Positions 26,681 to 34,910 of a stretch of DNA of 53,335 bases are shown here, piece after piece. Position 1 is the stretch's first letter. Each line of letters opens with the position of its first letter. Location of the stretch: the NCBI GenBank assembly GCA_964511185.1, contig CAZEDU010000020.1, positions 1 through 53,335 of the forward strand, in the 5' to 3' direction. Source of the stretch: CAZEDU01 sp964511185 (lineage in GTDB: Bacteria; Myxococcota; Myxococcia; Myxococcales; Myxococcaceae). The position numbers were made by a program, and so were the translations under genes. The notes beneath the pieces were generated by a model. That model ran no database searches, was not told the DNA's origin, and was given only the letters and a program-made list of their open reading frames with translations.

Positions 26681-27211
26681 CTAGAACGGCTTCAAGGTCG
26701 TGGTGGCCTGCACGCAAATTTGGACGTCCGCGGTGAAGCTCTGCGGCAGCTGGCCGACGAGCGTGCCGATGATGCGCAGCTTGCCGTCGTGCATGTAGCG
26801 CGTCACGTCGACGAAGCCTTCGCCCTTCAGCTCCATCCGCTCGCCCGGCGGCGGGCCGCCCTTCTCGTACTGGAGCACGTCGGCCGGCTCCTCTCCCCCG
26901 GCCGGGTTCTCGAGCCGAATGGTCGCGGTGTCGACGAAGTTGAAGTCGCTGATGCCGCTCTTGGCGGTGAGGACCATGCGGGTCATCCGCACGCTGCTCT
27001 CGACGTTGGGCGAGCTGAGCTGGCTGAGCTGCGGGCCTAAGTCATAGTCGAGCGTGCGGGTCAGCGTGACGGTCGGGCTGTTGATCGGCGCGGGCAGCGC
27101 GGCGAACGGTTGATCCGGCATCGTCTTGCAGAGCTCCTCGGCGTCGAAGGTGACGCCGCAGCCGGTGGCCAGGAGCAGGACCGTCGTCAGAGAGGTCAGT
27201 GAGGTTCGCAT
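26681..27211 (-). CDS. predicted lipoprotein, unknown function
   Basis: A 176-residue protein with signal sequence MRTSLTSLTTVLLLATGC (lipobox LATGC). The mature part is strand-rich, with VTLTRTLDYDLGPQL and VRMTRMVLTAKSG, and ends in a FTADVQICVQATTTLKPF strand. It has two further Cys. No family recognised. It is 9 bp downstream of the GYF_2-barrel gene and is probably made with it. Confidence 0.65.
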   Translation of the reverse strand: MRTSLTSLTTVLLLATGCGVTFDAEELCKTMPDQPFAALPAPINSPTVTLTRTLDYDLGPQLSQLSSPNVESSVRMTRMVLTAKSGISDFNFVDTATIRLENPAGGEEPADVLQYEKGGPPPGERMELKGEGFVDVTRYMHDGKLRIIGTLVGQLPQSFTADVQICVQATTTLKPF

Positions 27212-27220
27212 GGCGTTCGC

Positions 27221-28480
27221 TCAGAGGATGAAGACGACGAAGCCAAGTTTGGCGGAGGGGCCGACGTACCGGATGCGCAGGGGCCGCGCCTCGATGGTCG
27301 GGTCGTTGGTCACGGTGCGGATGCCCTCCTCGAACCCGTTGATGGACAGCTGGGTCGAGGTGAGACCGCCATGAAGGAAGAAGAGGAAGCGCTTGGGTGA
27401 GCCGACCTCGAGGCCGAGCGAGCCGTTGATGTAGTCGACGGTCACGTCCTGGAGCACCACCGCGTCGACCGGCAGGCCGATGGGCGCGAGCGCGTCGCCC
27501 AAGTTCGCGCCGAAGAAGTGGCCCATCTCGAACGACACCGACGGCGAGATGGGAAAATAGAACGGCACGAACGTCACGCCGCCGCGCAGGCCGCTGGCGA
27601 GCACGCTGCTGGTGTACGCGCCGCTGACGCGCAGCCACTTGAGCGGGCGGCCGACGAGCGAGAGCGCCGCCATGCTGGGGAAGCCGCCGTCGAGCCCGAT
27701 GCCAAACACGGTGTGGTCGAACAGGGCCTCCTTCTTCTTCTCTTCCTTCGGGGCCGCGGCGGCGACCGGCGTGTCGCCGTACGCCTGAATGACCTTCTCG
27801 CCCTGCGGCTGCTGGGCCACCGCTGCGGGGAAGAGCCCCTGGAGCTCCGGGACGTCCTTGCCCTTCGCCCAACCCGCCATGCCGTCCCGCCAGAAGTAGG
27901 TCTCGGCGGTGAGCGCTTGCGTCTTGGCCTTCGCCTCGATGGCCGGCGCCTCGTACGGACCTTCCTGCTTGCCGTCGACCAGCGCGTACCAGGCGGGCGC
28001 GGCGCCTGCGGGGCCGGCGGCGAAGAGCGGCTGGAGCTCGGGCTGCTCCTTCGCCGGCTTCCATTCGGCCATGCCGTCCTTCCACACCAGCGACTCGGGC
28101 TTGAGCTGGCCCGCCTTCACCTTCTCTTGCAGCGCGCCCAGCTCGAACGGCCCCTCTTGCTTGCCGTCGAGCGCGAAGAACCAAGTGCCGGGCTTGGAGG
28201 CGACTTGCGCTTTGGCGCCTTCGAGCAGCGCGGCCGCTTCAGGCACCTCGCTCGCCGGCTTCCAACCCGCCATGCCGTCCTTCCACACCAGCGAGGCAGC
28301 ATCGACCTCTCCGGCGGCGGCCTTGGCCTTCAACGCGGCGTCGTCGAGCGGTCCGGTCTGGCTGCCGTTGATCACCACGAACCAACCGCCCGCCGACTGC
28401 GCGCCCGCTGCGGGAGCGCTGGTGGCCTCGCCGGCTTGCGCGGTGATCGCGAGCGCAACGATGAGTGGAATGGCAGTCAA
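27221..28480 (-). CDS. secreted protein with three GYF_2 domains and a barrel-like C-terminus
   Basis: A 419-residue protein with signal peptide MTAIPLIVALAITAQA, started at a TTG preceded by a G-rich ribosome-binding-like run. Three GYF_2 (DUF4339) repeats follow: W-F-V-V-x-N-G-S-Q-x-G-P near residue 33, WFFALDGKQEGPF near 100 and WYALVDGKQEGPY near 163. Each ends in a block of the type LVWKDGMAGWKPA. After a KKKEALFDHT linker, residues ~255-419 form alternating strands (LRVSGAYTSSVLASG, VTFVPFYFPISPSVSFEMG) like an outer-membrane barrel. GYF_2 domains bind proline-rich peptides and are usually cytoplasmic or linked to inner-membrane modules, so a periplasmic, barrel-anchored version is unusual. 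Role unknown. Confidence 0.8.
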   Translation of the reverse strand: MTAIPLIVALAITAQAGEATSAPAAGAQSAGGWFVVINGSQTGPLDDAALKAKAAAGEVDAASLVWKDGMAGWKPASEVPEAAALLEGAKAQVASKPGTWFFALDGKQEGPFELGALQEKVKAGQLKPESLVWKDGMAEWKPAKEQPELQPLFAAGPAGAAPAWYALVDGKQEGPYEAPAIEAKAKTQALTAETYFWRDGMAGWAKGKDVPELQGLFPAAVAQQPQGEKVIQAYGDTPVAAAAPKEEKKKEALFDHTVFGIGLDGGFPSMAALSLVGRPLKWLRVSGAYTSSVLASGLRGGVTFVPFYFPISPSVSFEMGHFFGANLGDALAPIGLPVDAVVLQDVTVDYINGSLGLEVGSPKRFLFFLHGGLTSTQLSINGFEEGIRTVTNDPTIEARPLRIRYVGPSAKLGFVVFIL

Positions 28481-28570
28481 AATGGGAACCCCCTCGCGCG
28501 AGGACGATAGCAGCTTGCCCTCACCTCGCCAGTCGAGGTCGATGGAGTCGAAAGTAGGCCGAGGTGGCAG

Positions 28571-29407
28571 CTACCGGAGGAACGCGGTGCCGGCCGCGCC
28601 GGGCGTGCGCGCTTCGCGGATCAACGCGTCTGGCGGCTCGAGGCCGACGATGTGGACGGCGCCGATGCCGGCTTCGAGCATCGCGACGCTCTCCTCGACT
28701 TTGGGGATCATCCCGCCGGTGATGACGCCCGACTGAATCTGCGCGCGCGCCGCTTGGGGCGTCAGCGTGGGGATGCGGCTCGACGGATCATTCTTGTCGC
28801 GCAGCACGCCCGGCACGTTCGACACCAGGAACAAACGTTCGGCCTTCAGCTGCGCCGCGACGCGCGTGGCGACCGTGTCGGCGTTGACGTTGAACACCTG
28901 TCCGCTCGCGTCGCCGCACAGCGAGCCGAGCACCGGCACGAAGCCGGCCTGGGCGAGCCGCTCGAACGCGTCGAGGTGCACGCGCGTGACGTCGCCCACC
29001 AGTCCCAGGTCGACCGGCTCGGGACCGGCGCCGGTGAGCACCGTCGGGCCGCGGCGCTTGGCGTCGATGAGGCCCGCGGAGACGCCGGTGGTGCACACGG
29101 CGGGCACGTTCGCGAGGCGAAAGGCGCTGGCGACGTTGACCGAGACCTGACCGGCGAGCGTCATCTTCATCACCTCGAGCGTCGCTTCGTCGGTCACCCG
29201 CCGCCCGGCGATCTGCACCGTCTTGAGCCCGAGCTGATCCGACAAACGGTTGGCCTGCGGTCCGGCGCCGTGCACCACCGCGACCTTGGCCCCGTCGTCG
29301 AGGAAGGTGCGGACCGCGCGACCCACGGCGGCGGCGAGGACGGCCGGCTTCTCCGCCAGCTCTCCGCCGATCTTGACGACGAACCAGCGCCCCGCGGACG
29401 CGCTCAC
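28571..29407 (-). CDS. argB: acetylglutamate kinase family protein ArgB
   Basis: A 278-residue amino-acid kinase that phosphorylates N-acylglutamate in arginine synthesis. VVKIGGEL opens the protein; VVHGAGPQANRLSDQLGL is the glutamate-side motif, NVNADTVATRVAAQLKA the conserved substrate loop, and ITGGMIPKVEESVAML the C-terminal conserved block. The GTG start overlaps the stop of argC (GTGA). The usual HGGG motif reads HGAG here, a substitution seen in divergent ArgB/LysZ-like kinases. The acyl group (acetyl, succinyl or LysW-linked) is not decided by the sequence, but no lysW gene is seen in the window. Confidence 0.9.
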   Translation of the reverse strand: MSASAGRWFVVKIGGELAEKPAVLAAAVGRAVRTFLDDGAKVAVVHGAGPQANRLSDQLGLKTVQIAGRRVTDEATLEVMKMTLAGQVSVNVASAFRLANVPAVCTTGVSAGLIDAKRRGPTVLTGAGPEPVDLGLVGDVTRVHLDAFERLAQAGFVPVLGSLCGDASGQVFNVNADTVATRVAAQLKAERLFLVSNVPGVLRDKNDPSSRIPTLTPQAARAQIQSGVITGGMIPKVEESVAMLEAGIGAVHIVGLEPPDALIREARTPGAAGTAFLR

Positions 29408-30465
29408 GGCCAGAGCCCTGGCTCTTCGAGCGTGAGCTTCTCGGGGAAGCCCATCATCGCGTTGAACGCCTGAATCGACTGACCCGCGCCGCCCTTCACC
29501 AAGTTGTCGAGCGCCGAGAAGCAGACCACGCGCCGCGTGTTGCCGGTCACCGGCCCGAGCGTGAAGCCGACCTCGACGTAGTTGCTGCCCGCCACCGCGA
29601 CCACTTCGGGCTGGCGGCCCTTCACCACCCGAATGAAGGGCTCGCGGCCGTACGTGTCGTTCCACAGCTTGTCCAAGTCCGCCTGCTCGGTGGAGGCGGG
29701 CACGGTGGCGAAGCTGGTGGCGAAGATGCCGCGGGGCAGCGGCGCCGAGATCGGCACGAACTCGAGCGACACCCCGCTCGCACCGGCGGTCTCGAGCGTC
29801 TGGACAATCTCCGGGATGTGCTGGTGGTCGAGCGGCTTGTACGTGCGGAGGTTCGACGCGCGAAGCGGGTGGTGGGTGGTGACGGTCGGGTTGGCGCCGC
29901 TGCCCGACGAGCCGGTCGCGGCGACGGTGTGTACCGCGCCCTTCAAGAGCTTGCCCTTGGCGAGCGGCAACAGCCCGAGCGCGATGGTGGTGGCGAAGCA
30001 GCCGGGGCTCGCGACGTATTGCGCGTTCTTCAAGGCCTCGCGGTTCAGCTCGGGCATCCCGTAGACGAAGCGGCCCTCGGTGAGCATCTGCGGCGCGGGG
30101 TGCTCGACGCCGTAGAAGCGCGCGTACTTCTCGGCGCTCCTCAAACGGAAGTCACCGGACATGTCGACGATGCGGCCGCTGTAGCCGGTGGCGAGGATCT
30201 CCAGCACCACCTTGGCGGTGGTCTTGTGCGGCAGCGCGAGGAACACCACGTCGGCGCCCCGCGCCGCGTCGCCCGCGGGCACCTGCTCGAACTTCAGCGC
30301 CGTGAGCCCGGCCAGGTTGAAGTGCACCTCGCCGACCGACTTGCCGATGTTGTCGGCCGCGGTGACGCGGGTGAGCTCGACGTGCGGGTGAAAGAGGAGC
30401 CGTCGCAAGAGCTCCGCGCCGCCGTAGCCGGTGCCGCCGATGAGGACCGCCTTGTGTTTCGCCAT
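29404..30465 (-). CDS. argC: N-acetyl-gamma-glutamyl-phosphate reductase ArgC
   Basis: A 353-residue NADPH-dependent reductase with Rossmann motif LIGGTGYGGAELLRRL near residue 7, the catalytic Cys in VASPGCFATT and the C-terminal block GSNYVEVGFTLG. VDMSGDFRL and TGSSGSGANP are conserved in the family. It reduces the acyl-phosphate made by ArgB. The ATG at 30465 gives a normal length; a longer upstream reading would add unrelated sequence. It is followed directly by argB, with a 4-bp overlap, and is divergent from the M20 gene with an 88-bp shared promoter region. Confidence 0.93.
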   Translation of the reverse strand: MAKHKAVLIGGTGYGGAELLRRLLFHPHVELTRVTAADNIGKSVGEVHFNLAGLTALKFEQVPAGDAARGADVVFLALPHKTTAKVVLEILATGYSGRIVDMSGDFRLRSAEKYARFYGVEHPAPQMLTEGRFVYGMPELNREALKNAQYVASPGCFATTIALGLLPLAKGKLLKGAVHTVAATGSSGSGANPTVTTHHPLRASNLRTYKPLDHQHIPEIVQTLETAGASGVSLEFVPISAPLPRGIFATSFATVPASTEQADLDKLWNDTYGREPFIRVVKGRQPEVVAVAGSNYVEVGFTLGPVTGNTRRVVCFSALDNLVKGGAGQSIQAFNAMMGFPEKLTLEEPGLWP

Positions 30466-30553
30466 GAAGAATCTCTTAACAGTTTCGCGGCCGACGGGCA
30501 GGCGGGCGGGACGACTTTGCGTCCGCGGGTGAGTGATATAGGCCCATGGCCGC

Positions 30554-31918
30554 ATGGACTTGCTCGCCCTCTGCAGAGATCTGATCGCCGCCGACACCGT
30601 CTCGCACAAGGGCACCGCGGCCGCCGTGCAGGTGCTCCGGCCCCTGTACGAGCAGGCGGGGCTCCAGGTGGTGGTGCAGGAGGAGCGCCGCAACGGCGTC
30701 AGCCAGCAGAACCTGTTCGGCCGCTACGACGCGCCCGAGAGCGGGCTTCTGCTCGTCACCCACCTCGACACCGTCGACACCGGCCCGTTGGAGATGTGGA
30801 CGCAGACGGATCCGCACCGGCTCCAGCAGGACGGCGACGTGCTGTACGGCCTGGGCACGGCCGACACCAAGCTCGACGCCTTGTGCAAGCTGTTCGCGGC
30901 GCGCGAGGTGCGGGGCAAGAAGCTGCGCCGGTCGCTCGAGCTGCTCGGCACGTACGAAGAAGAGGTCGGCGCCAAAGGGGCCAAGGCGTTCGTCGCCAGC
31001 CCCCTGTTTCGAAGCCGCTTCGTGGCCTGCTCCGAGCCGTCGGAGTTGGTCATCATCCGCGCGCACAAGGGCTACGCGGTGGTGAAGGTCGACGTGCAGC
31101 TGTCGGGCGGGCCGGTGTTGTCGGGGCCGTTCGAGCGGGTGCTGGTGGACGGCAAGGCCGCGCACTCGTCGACGCCGCACCTGGGCGTGAACGCGATCGA
31201 GAAGGCGCTCCAGATGGTGGGCGATGGGGAGGTGGTGTGTTTGGAGGGCGGGACGGTCGCCAACAAGGTACCGGCGCGGTGCACGGTGGTGCGGCCGGTC
31301 GGGGACTTGGGACGGCCGGGGACAGCCCCCGTTGGGGACGGTGCTCGGGTGGAGCCGCCGGATCAGCGCGACGCGCGCGCGGCGGTGCGGCTGGCGCGGC
31401 AGCTGTTCGCGGCGTGGACGCGGCTGGCGCTGGCGCAAGCGCCGCGGGAGAACCTGGCGTTCAATCCGTCCACGTGCGTGGTGAACTGGGGCGTGGCGCG
31501 GCTCGATGCGACGCGCTGCGAGCTGACCTTCGACTGTCGGCTCCTGCCCGGTCACGACCCCGACGCGCTGACGCAGGCGTTCGCGCGCGAAGCCCAGGCG
31601 CTCGCGCAGGCGGCCGGGGCGCTCAAGGTGGACCTGGTGGTGGACCGCGCGAGCCCCGCGATGGAGCTCTCGGAGCCTTCGGAGCTGCTCGACGCCGCGC
31701 GCGCCGCCTGCCGCGACGTCGGGCTCGACGACCGTCCGCAGGCCAAGCCGACCAACACCGAGGCGGGGGTGTTCGCCCGGGCGGGGGCGCAGTCCATCGT
31801 CTTCGGGCCCGGCCGCTCGACGGGGAACGCGCACTGCGCCAACGAGCACAACCAGCACTCACAGCTTCTGAAGGCCATCGAGTTCTACCGCGCGCTCATC
31901 GCGCGCATGTGTCTGTGA
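30554..31918 (+). CDS. M20-family metallopeptidase (ArgE/LysK-like deacylase)
   Basis: A 454-residue M20 dizinc hydrolase. The metal ligands are visible in order: THLDTVDTG (His70, Asp72), GTADTKLD (Asp104), GTYEEEVGA (Glu135, Glu136) and the C-terminal GNAHCANEHN His. The position, divergent from argC-argB, fits an ArgE-type deacylation of an N-acyl intermediate of arginine synthesis. Residues ~250-265 (RPVGDLGRPGTAPVGDGAR) are translated from a REP-like element and look out of place between the lid domain and the second half. The reading frame is intact through it, so the protein may still work. The start ATG at 30554 was chosen over an overlapping ATG in another frame. Confidence 0.85.
   Translation: MDLLALCRDLIAADTVSHKGTAAAVQVLRPLYEQAGLQVVVQEERRNGVSQQNLFGRYDAPESGLLLVTHLDTVDTGPLEMWTQTDPHRLQQDGDVLYGLGTADTKLDALCKLFAAREVRGKKLRRSLELLGTYEEEVGAKGAKAFVASPLFRSRFVACSEPSELVIIRAHKGYAVVKVDVQLSGGPVLSGPFERVLVDGKAAHSSTPHLGVNAIEKALQMVGDGEVVCLEGGTVANKVPARCTVVRPVGDLGRPGTAPVGDGARVEPPDQRDARAAVRLARQLFAAWTRLALAQAPRENLAFNPSTCVVNWGVARLDATRCELTFDCRLLPGHDPDALTQAFAREAQALAQAAGALKVDLVVDRASPAMELSEPSELLDAARAACRDVGLDDRPQAKPTNTEAGVFARAGAQSIVFGPGRSTGNAHCANEHNQHSQLLKAIEFYRALIARMCL
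31301..31344. repeat. REP-like palindromic element inside the M20 gene, copy 2
   Basis: The stretch has GGGGACTTGGGACGGCC, then GGGGACAGCCCCC, then GTT, then GGGGACGGT. The 3' part matches the copy at 26642-26670, with a few changes that break the second palindrome (GGTGCTC in place of GGTCCCC). The element is in frame within the M20 coding sequence and encodes a Gly/Pro/Arg-rich linker with no stop. The base changes look like decay or adaptation after insertion. Confidence 0.75.
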
Positions 31919-31925
31919 CCTCTTT

Positions 31926-32951
31926 ATGCTCTTGCTTCGTGACGTTCGTCGAAACGATTTGAGCGCGCTGCAGAAGCTGGCGGCGGTGCTCAACACGGTC
32001 AACCTGCCCGACAACCGGACCGTGCTGCGGCAGGTGATCGAAAAGTCGGTCTTGAGCTTCGCGGGCCGCATCACCAACCCGTTCGAGCGCGAGTACCTGT
32101 TCGTGCTGGAGGACACCGCGAAGAAGCGGCTCATCGGCACCAGCATGATCATCGCGCAGCACGGCACCTACGAGGCGCCGCACATCTACTTCCAGGTCAC
32201 GGAGGCGGAGCACTACTCCGCGTCGCTCAACCGCCACTTCCGGCATCAGGTCTTGTCCATCGGCTACAACTACGAAGGGCCCACCGAGATCGGCGGCCTG
32301 GTGGTGGCGCCGGCGTTCCGCAGCGGCGACGAGAAACCCGGCAAGCAGCTGTCGTACGTGCGCTTTCTGTTCATGGCGATGCACCGCAAGCTCTTTCGGC
32401 CGCGCGTGCTCGCCGAGCTGCTCCCCCCGCTGTTGCCCGACGGCCGCTCGCTGCTCTGGGAGTGCGTGGGCAAGAAGTTCACCGGGCTCTCGTACAAGGA
32501 AGCCGACCGGCTCTCGCGCAAGAACAAAGAGTTCATCAAGGAGCTGTTCCCCTCGTCCGACCTGTACGCCACGCTCTTGCCCGAGAAGGCGCAGAAGCTC
32601 ATCGGCGAGGTGGGGCAGGAGACGCACGGCGTGCGCCGCATGCTCGAGCGCATCGGCTTTCACTACGTCCACCACATCGACCCGTTCGACGGCGGCCCCC
32701 ACTTCGAGGCGAACATCGAAGACGTCTCGCTCGTGCGGCACCACGTGCGGGCGCGGGTGGCGCCGCGGCCGCTCAAGCACGCCGCCGAGCCGATGCTGGT
32801 CGGGGTCGACCGCGACTTCGGCACCAATCGATTCCGCGCGGTGCGCTGCGAGGTCGAGCTCAAGCAGAAGATCGCCACCCTTCCGCTCGAGGCGGCGCAG
32901 GCGCTCGGCGTCGGCCCGGGGGACAGAATCTCGGTGATTCCGTTCGAGTGA
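31926..32951 (+). CDS. arginine N-succinyltransferase (AstA) family acyltransferase
   Basis: A 341-residue GNAT-fold protein matching the AstA family (PF04958): MLLLRDVRRNDLSALQKLA at the start, LIGTSMIIAQHGTYEAPHIYF, TEIGGLVVAPAFRSGDEKPG as the CoA-binding region, and WECVGKKFTGLSYKEAD. It begins 7 bp after the M20 gene, in the same unit, and is divergent from argC-argB. AstA proper is a catabolic arginine/ornithine succinyltransferase, but the other ast genes are absent here. Context therefore suggests an N-acyltransferase that works in arginine synthesis, perhaps making the N-acyl donor used by ArgB. That is inference. Confidence 0.78.
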   Translation: MLLLRDVRRNDLSALQKLAAVLNTVNLPDNRTVLRQVIEKSVLSFAGRITNPFEREYLFVLEDTAKKRLIGTSMIIAQHGTYEAPHIYFQVTEAEHYSASLNRHFRHQVLSIGYNYEGPTEIGGLVVAPAFRSGDEKPGKQLSYVRFLFMAMHRKLFRPRVLAELLPPLLPDGRSLLWECVGKKFTGLSYKEADRLSRKNKEFIKELFPSSDLYATLLPEKAQKLIGEVGQETHGVRRMLERIGFHYVHHIDPFDGGPHFEANIEDVSLVRHHVRARVAPRPLKHAAEPMLVGVDRDFGTNRFRAVRCEVELKQKIATLPLEAAQALGVGPGDRISVIPFE

Positions 32952-33013
32952 CAAACTGGCGGCGCCGCGCAGCTCCGCTAGCCTCCACGGCTCTCTTCTC
33001 GAGGAGGTAGGTC

Positions 33014-33574
33014 TTGCTCACGCGTCGTTGGTTGCTCGCCGGTCTGGGCGCGCTCGCTTCGTCTGGCTGCTACGGCAAGTTCCTGTTGACCCGGAAGCTG
33101 TACGAGTGGAACGGCTCGTTCGGCGACAAGTGGCTGCGCACCATCGTCTTCTGGGTGTTCGTCATCCTGCCGGTGTACGGCATCGTCACGTTCGTCGACG
33201 CGGTGGCGCTCAACCTGGTCGAGTTCTGGACCGGCAGCAACCCGATGGCCACGCTCGAGCATGAGGACGGAAGCGAGACCCGCTTCACCCGGCTCGACAC
33301 CGACCGCGTGCGCATCGAGCGCGTGGAGCGCGGCGTCACGGTTCGTTCCTTCGAGGTGGTGATCGCCGGCCCCAGCGCGGTGATGGCGGTCGATGCGCGC
33401 GGCGAGGTGCTCGGCGCATGCGAAGGGCTCGCCGACGGCTCGCTCGTCGTCACGCGCGAAGGCCAGCCGGTCCACGTCAGCGCCGATGCGGTGCGCGCGC
33501 TGGAGCAGAGCCAAAGCAAGGGCGCGCTCGCCGAGGGCCTGCTACAGCGGCAGGCCGCGTTGGCCGCGCGCTGA
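33014..33574 (+). CDS. DUF3332 family lipoprotein
   Basis: A 186-residue protein started at a TTG behind a strong Shine-Dalgarno, GAGGAGGT at 33001-33008, six bases away. The signal sequence ends in the lipobox ASSGC. The mature part begins CYGKFLLTRKLYEWN and continues through a hydrophobic segment (IVFWVFVILPVYGIVTFVDAV) to EFWTGSNP, matching the DUF3332 family. The second half is a strand-rich domain. DUF3332 proteins are small envelope proteins of unknown function. Confidence 0.8.
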   Translation: MLTRRWLLAGLGALASSGCYGKFLLTRKLYEWNGSFGDKWLRTIVFWVFVILPVYGIVTFVDAVALNLVEFWTGSNPMATLEHEDGSETRFTRLDTDRVRIERVERGVTVRSFEVVIAGPSAVMAVDARGEVLGACEGLADGSLVVTREGQPVHVSADAVRALEQSQSKGALAEGLLQRQAALAAR

Positions 33575-33638
33575 CGTGCTGTGCCGACATGACCGCTTCC
33601 CCTCCAGGCCAAACCTCGCGCGTCATCCGGCACACGCT

Positions 33639-34910
33639 TCAAGCCCGCCGCCGCACGGACACCAGGCACACGTCGTCTAAGAACGTGCCGTGCGCGGAGT
33701 GGCGCCGCGCCTCCTCCAAGAGCCCATCGAGGAGCTCGGCGTCGGAGACCTGGATGTTGGACTCGACCCACGACTGGACGGCCGTCAGGTCCGCCGGCGG
33801 CGCGCCCACCCGCTCTTCGAGCTCGAAGAGGCCATCGGTGAACAGCACCAACGAATCGTCGACCGCCAGCTCGTCTCCCGCGCTGGCGTACTCCAAGCCA
33901 TCCACCAAGCCCAGCGGCGGTCCGCTCTCGCCGCGCGCCGAGGTGACCTTGCCCGCCGCGCGCCGCACGATGAAGGGCGTCGGGTGGCCCGCGCTGGCGA
34001 GCTGAAGCACGCCGCTCTGCGTGTCGAAGCGCGCGCAGCAGGCGGTGACGAACATCGTCGCGTCGGTCTGCCGCAAGGTCGCGATGAGCGCTGCGTTGAG
34101 CGCCGCGAGCATCTTGCCCGGGTTCTCGCCGAGCGGCTTGAGCTGCTCGATCAGCGCCCGCATCATCGCGGTGATCAACGCGGCGCGCACGCCGTGGCCC
34201 ATCACGTCGCCGACCAGGATGAGCGCGCGGGTGTCCGACAGCGCGAGCACGTCGAAGAAGTCGCCGCCCACCGGCCCCGCGGGCACGTAGCGATGCGCGA
34301 ACGACAAGCGGGAGTGGCTGGCGTTCCCCCGCGCGGGGAAGCTCGGGTAGCGCTGCGGCAGGAGCGCCAGCTGAATCTCCCGCGCCATCTTCAAATCCTC
34401 TTCGAGCTGGGTGTTGCGCAGCTGGAGCTCCTCGGACAGCCGCCGCGCCTCCCGCTCGGCCGCCTTCTTCTCGGTCAGGTCGAGCACGAAGGCGATCGCC
34501 TTCTCGTCCGACCCTTCGAGCATCGCGGCGCCGTAGAGCACCGACACCTGCGCGCCCGACGCGTGAAGCAGCTCGCTCTCCCATGGCCCCACCGTGCCCC
34601 GGCGCCTGAGGCCGACGATCGCCTGCCGGCGGTCCTCACGCTTCTCGGGCGGCGTGAGCTTCTCCCAGCTCAAGCCCTGGACGAGCGCTTCGCGTGGGTA
34701 GCCCAGGGTCCGCAGGAACTCGTCGTTCGCGTCGGTGATGCCGGCGCGCAGGTCGACGAAAGCCACGCCGACGATGTTGGACTCCGCGAGCCGGCGGTGC
34801 GCCTCGGAGCGCCAGAGCGTCTTGAGGAGGCGGGCCTCGAGCTTGTGGCGCTTCTGCGCCTCACGCGCCTTGAGGGCGTCGAGCTCGTCCTGCGCGCGAC
34901 CGTGGGTCAT
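33639..34910 (-). CDS. PAS domain plus SpoIIE-family PP2C phosphatase
   Basis: A 423-residue regulator. Residues ~45-150 form a PAS fold (NIVGVAFVDLRAGITDANDEFL, WESELLHASG). A coiled coil follows (KKAAEREARRLSEELQLRNTQLEE region), then a SpoIIE-type phosphatase domain: PVGGDFFDV with the metal-binding Asp, ILVGDVMGHGVRAAL, LFTDGLFE and a terminal DDVCLVSV. Such enzymes dephosphorylate STAS-domain anti-anti-sigma factors. It is coupled to the STAS-domain gene just upstream (ATGA overlap at 34907-34910), so the pair probably forms one partner-switching module. No anti-sigma kinase gene is nearby. Confidence 0.88.
   Translation of the reverse strand: MTHGRAQDELDALKAREAQKRHKLEARLLKTLWRSEAHRRLAESNIVGVAFVDLRAGITDANDEFLRTLGYPREALVQGLSWEKLTPPEKREDRRQAIVGLRRRGTVGPWESELLHASGAQVSVLYGAAMLEGSDEKAIAFVLDLTEKKAAEREARRLSEELQLRNTQLEEDLKMAREIQLALLPQRYPSFPARGNASHSRLSFAHRYVPAGPVGGDFFDVLALSDTRALILVGDVMGHGVRAALITAMMRALIEQLKPLGENPGKMLAALNAALIATLRQTDATMFVTACCARFDTQSGVLQLASAGHPTPFIVRRAAGKVTSARGESGPPLGLVDGLEYASAGDELAVDDSLVLFTDGLFELEERVGAPPADLTAVQSWVESNIQVSDAELLDGLLEEARRHSAHGTFLDDVCLVSVRRRA

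Noticed and set aside
28571..30465. LysW-dependent lysine/arginine pathway (LysY/LysZ)
   Set aside because: No LysW-like carrier or LysX-type ligase is seen; standard argB/argC naming is kept, though the acyl group is open.
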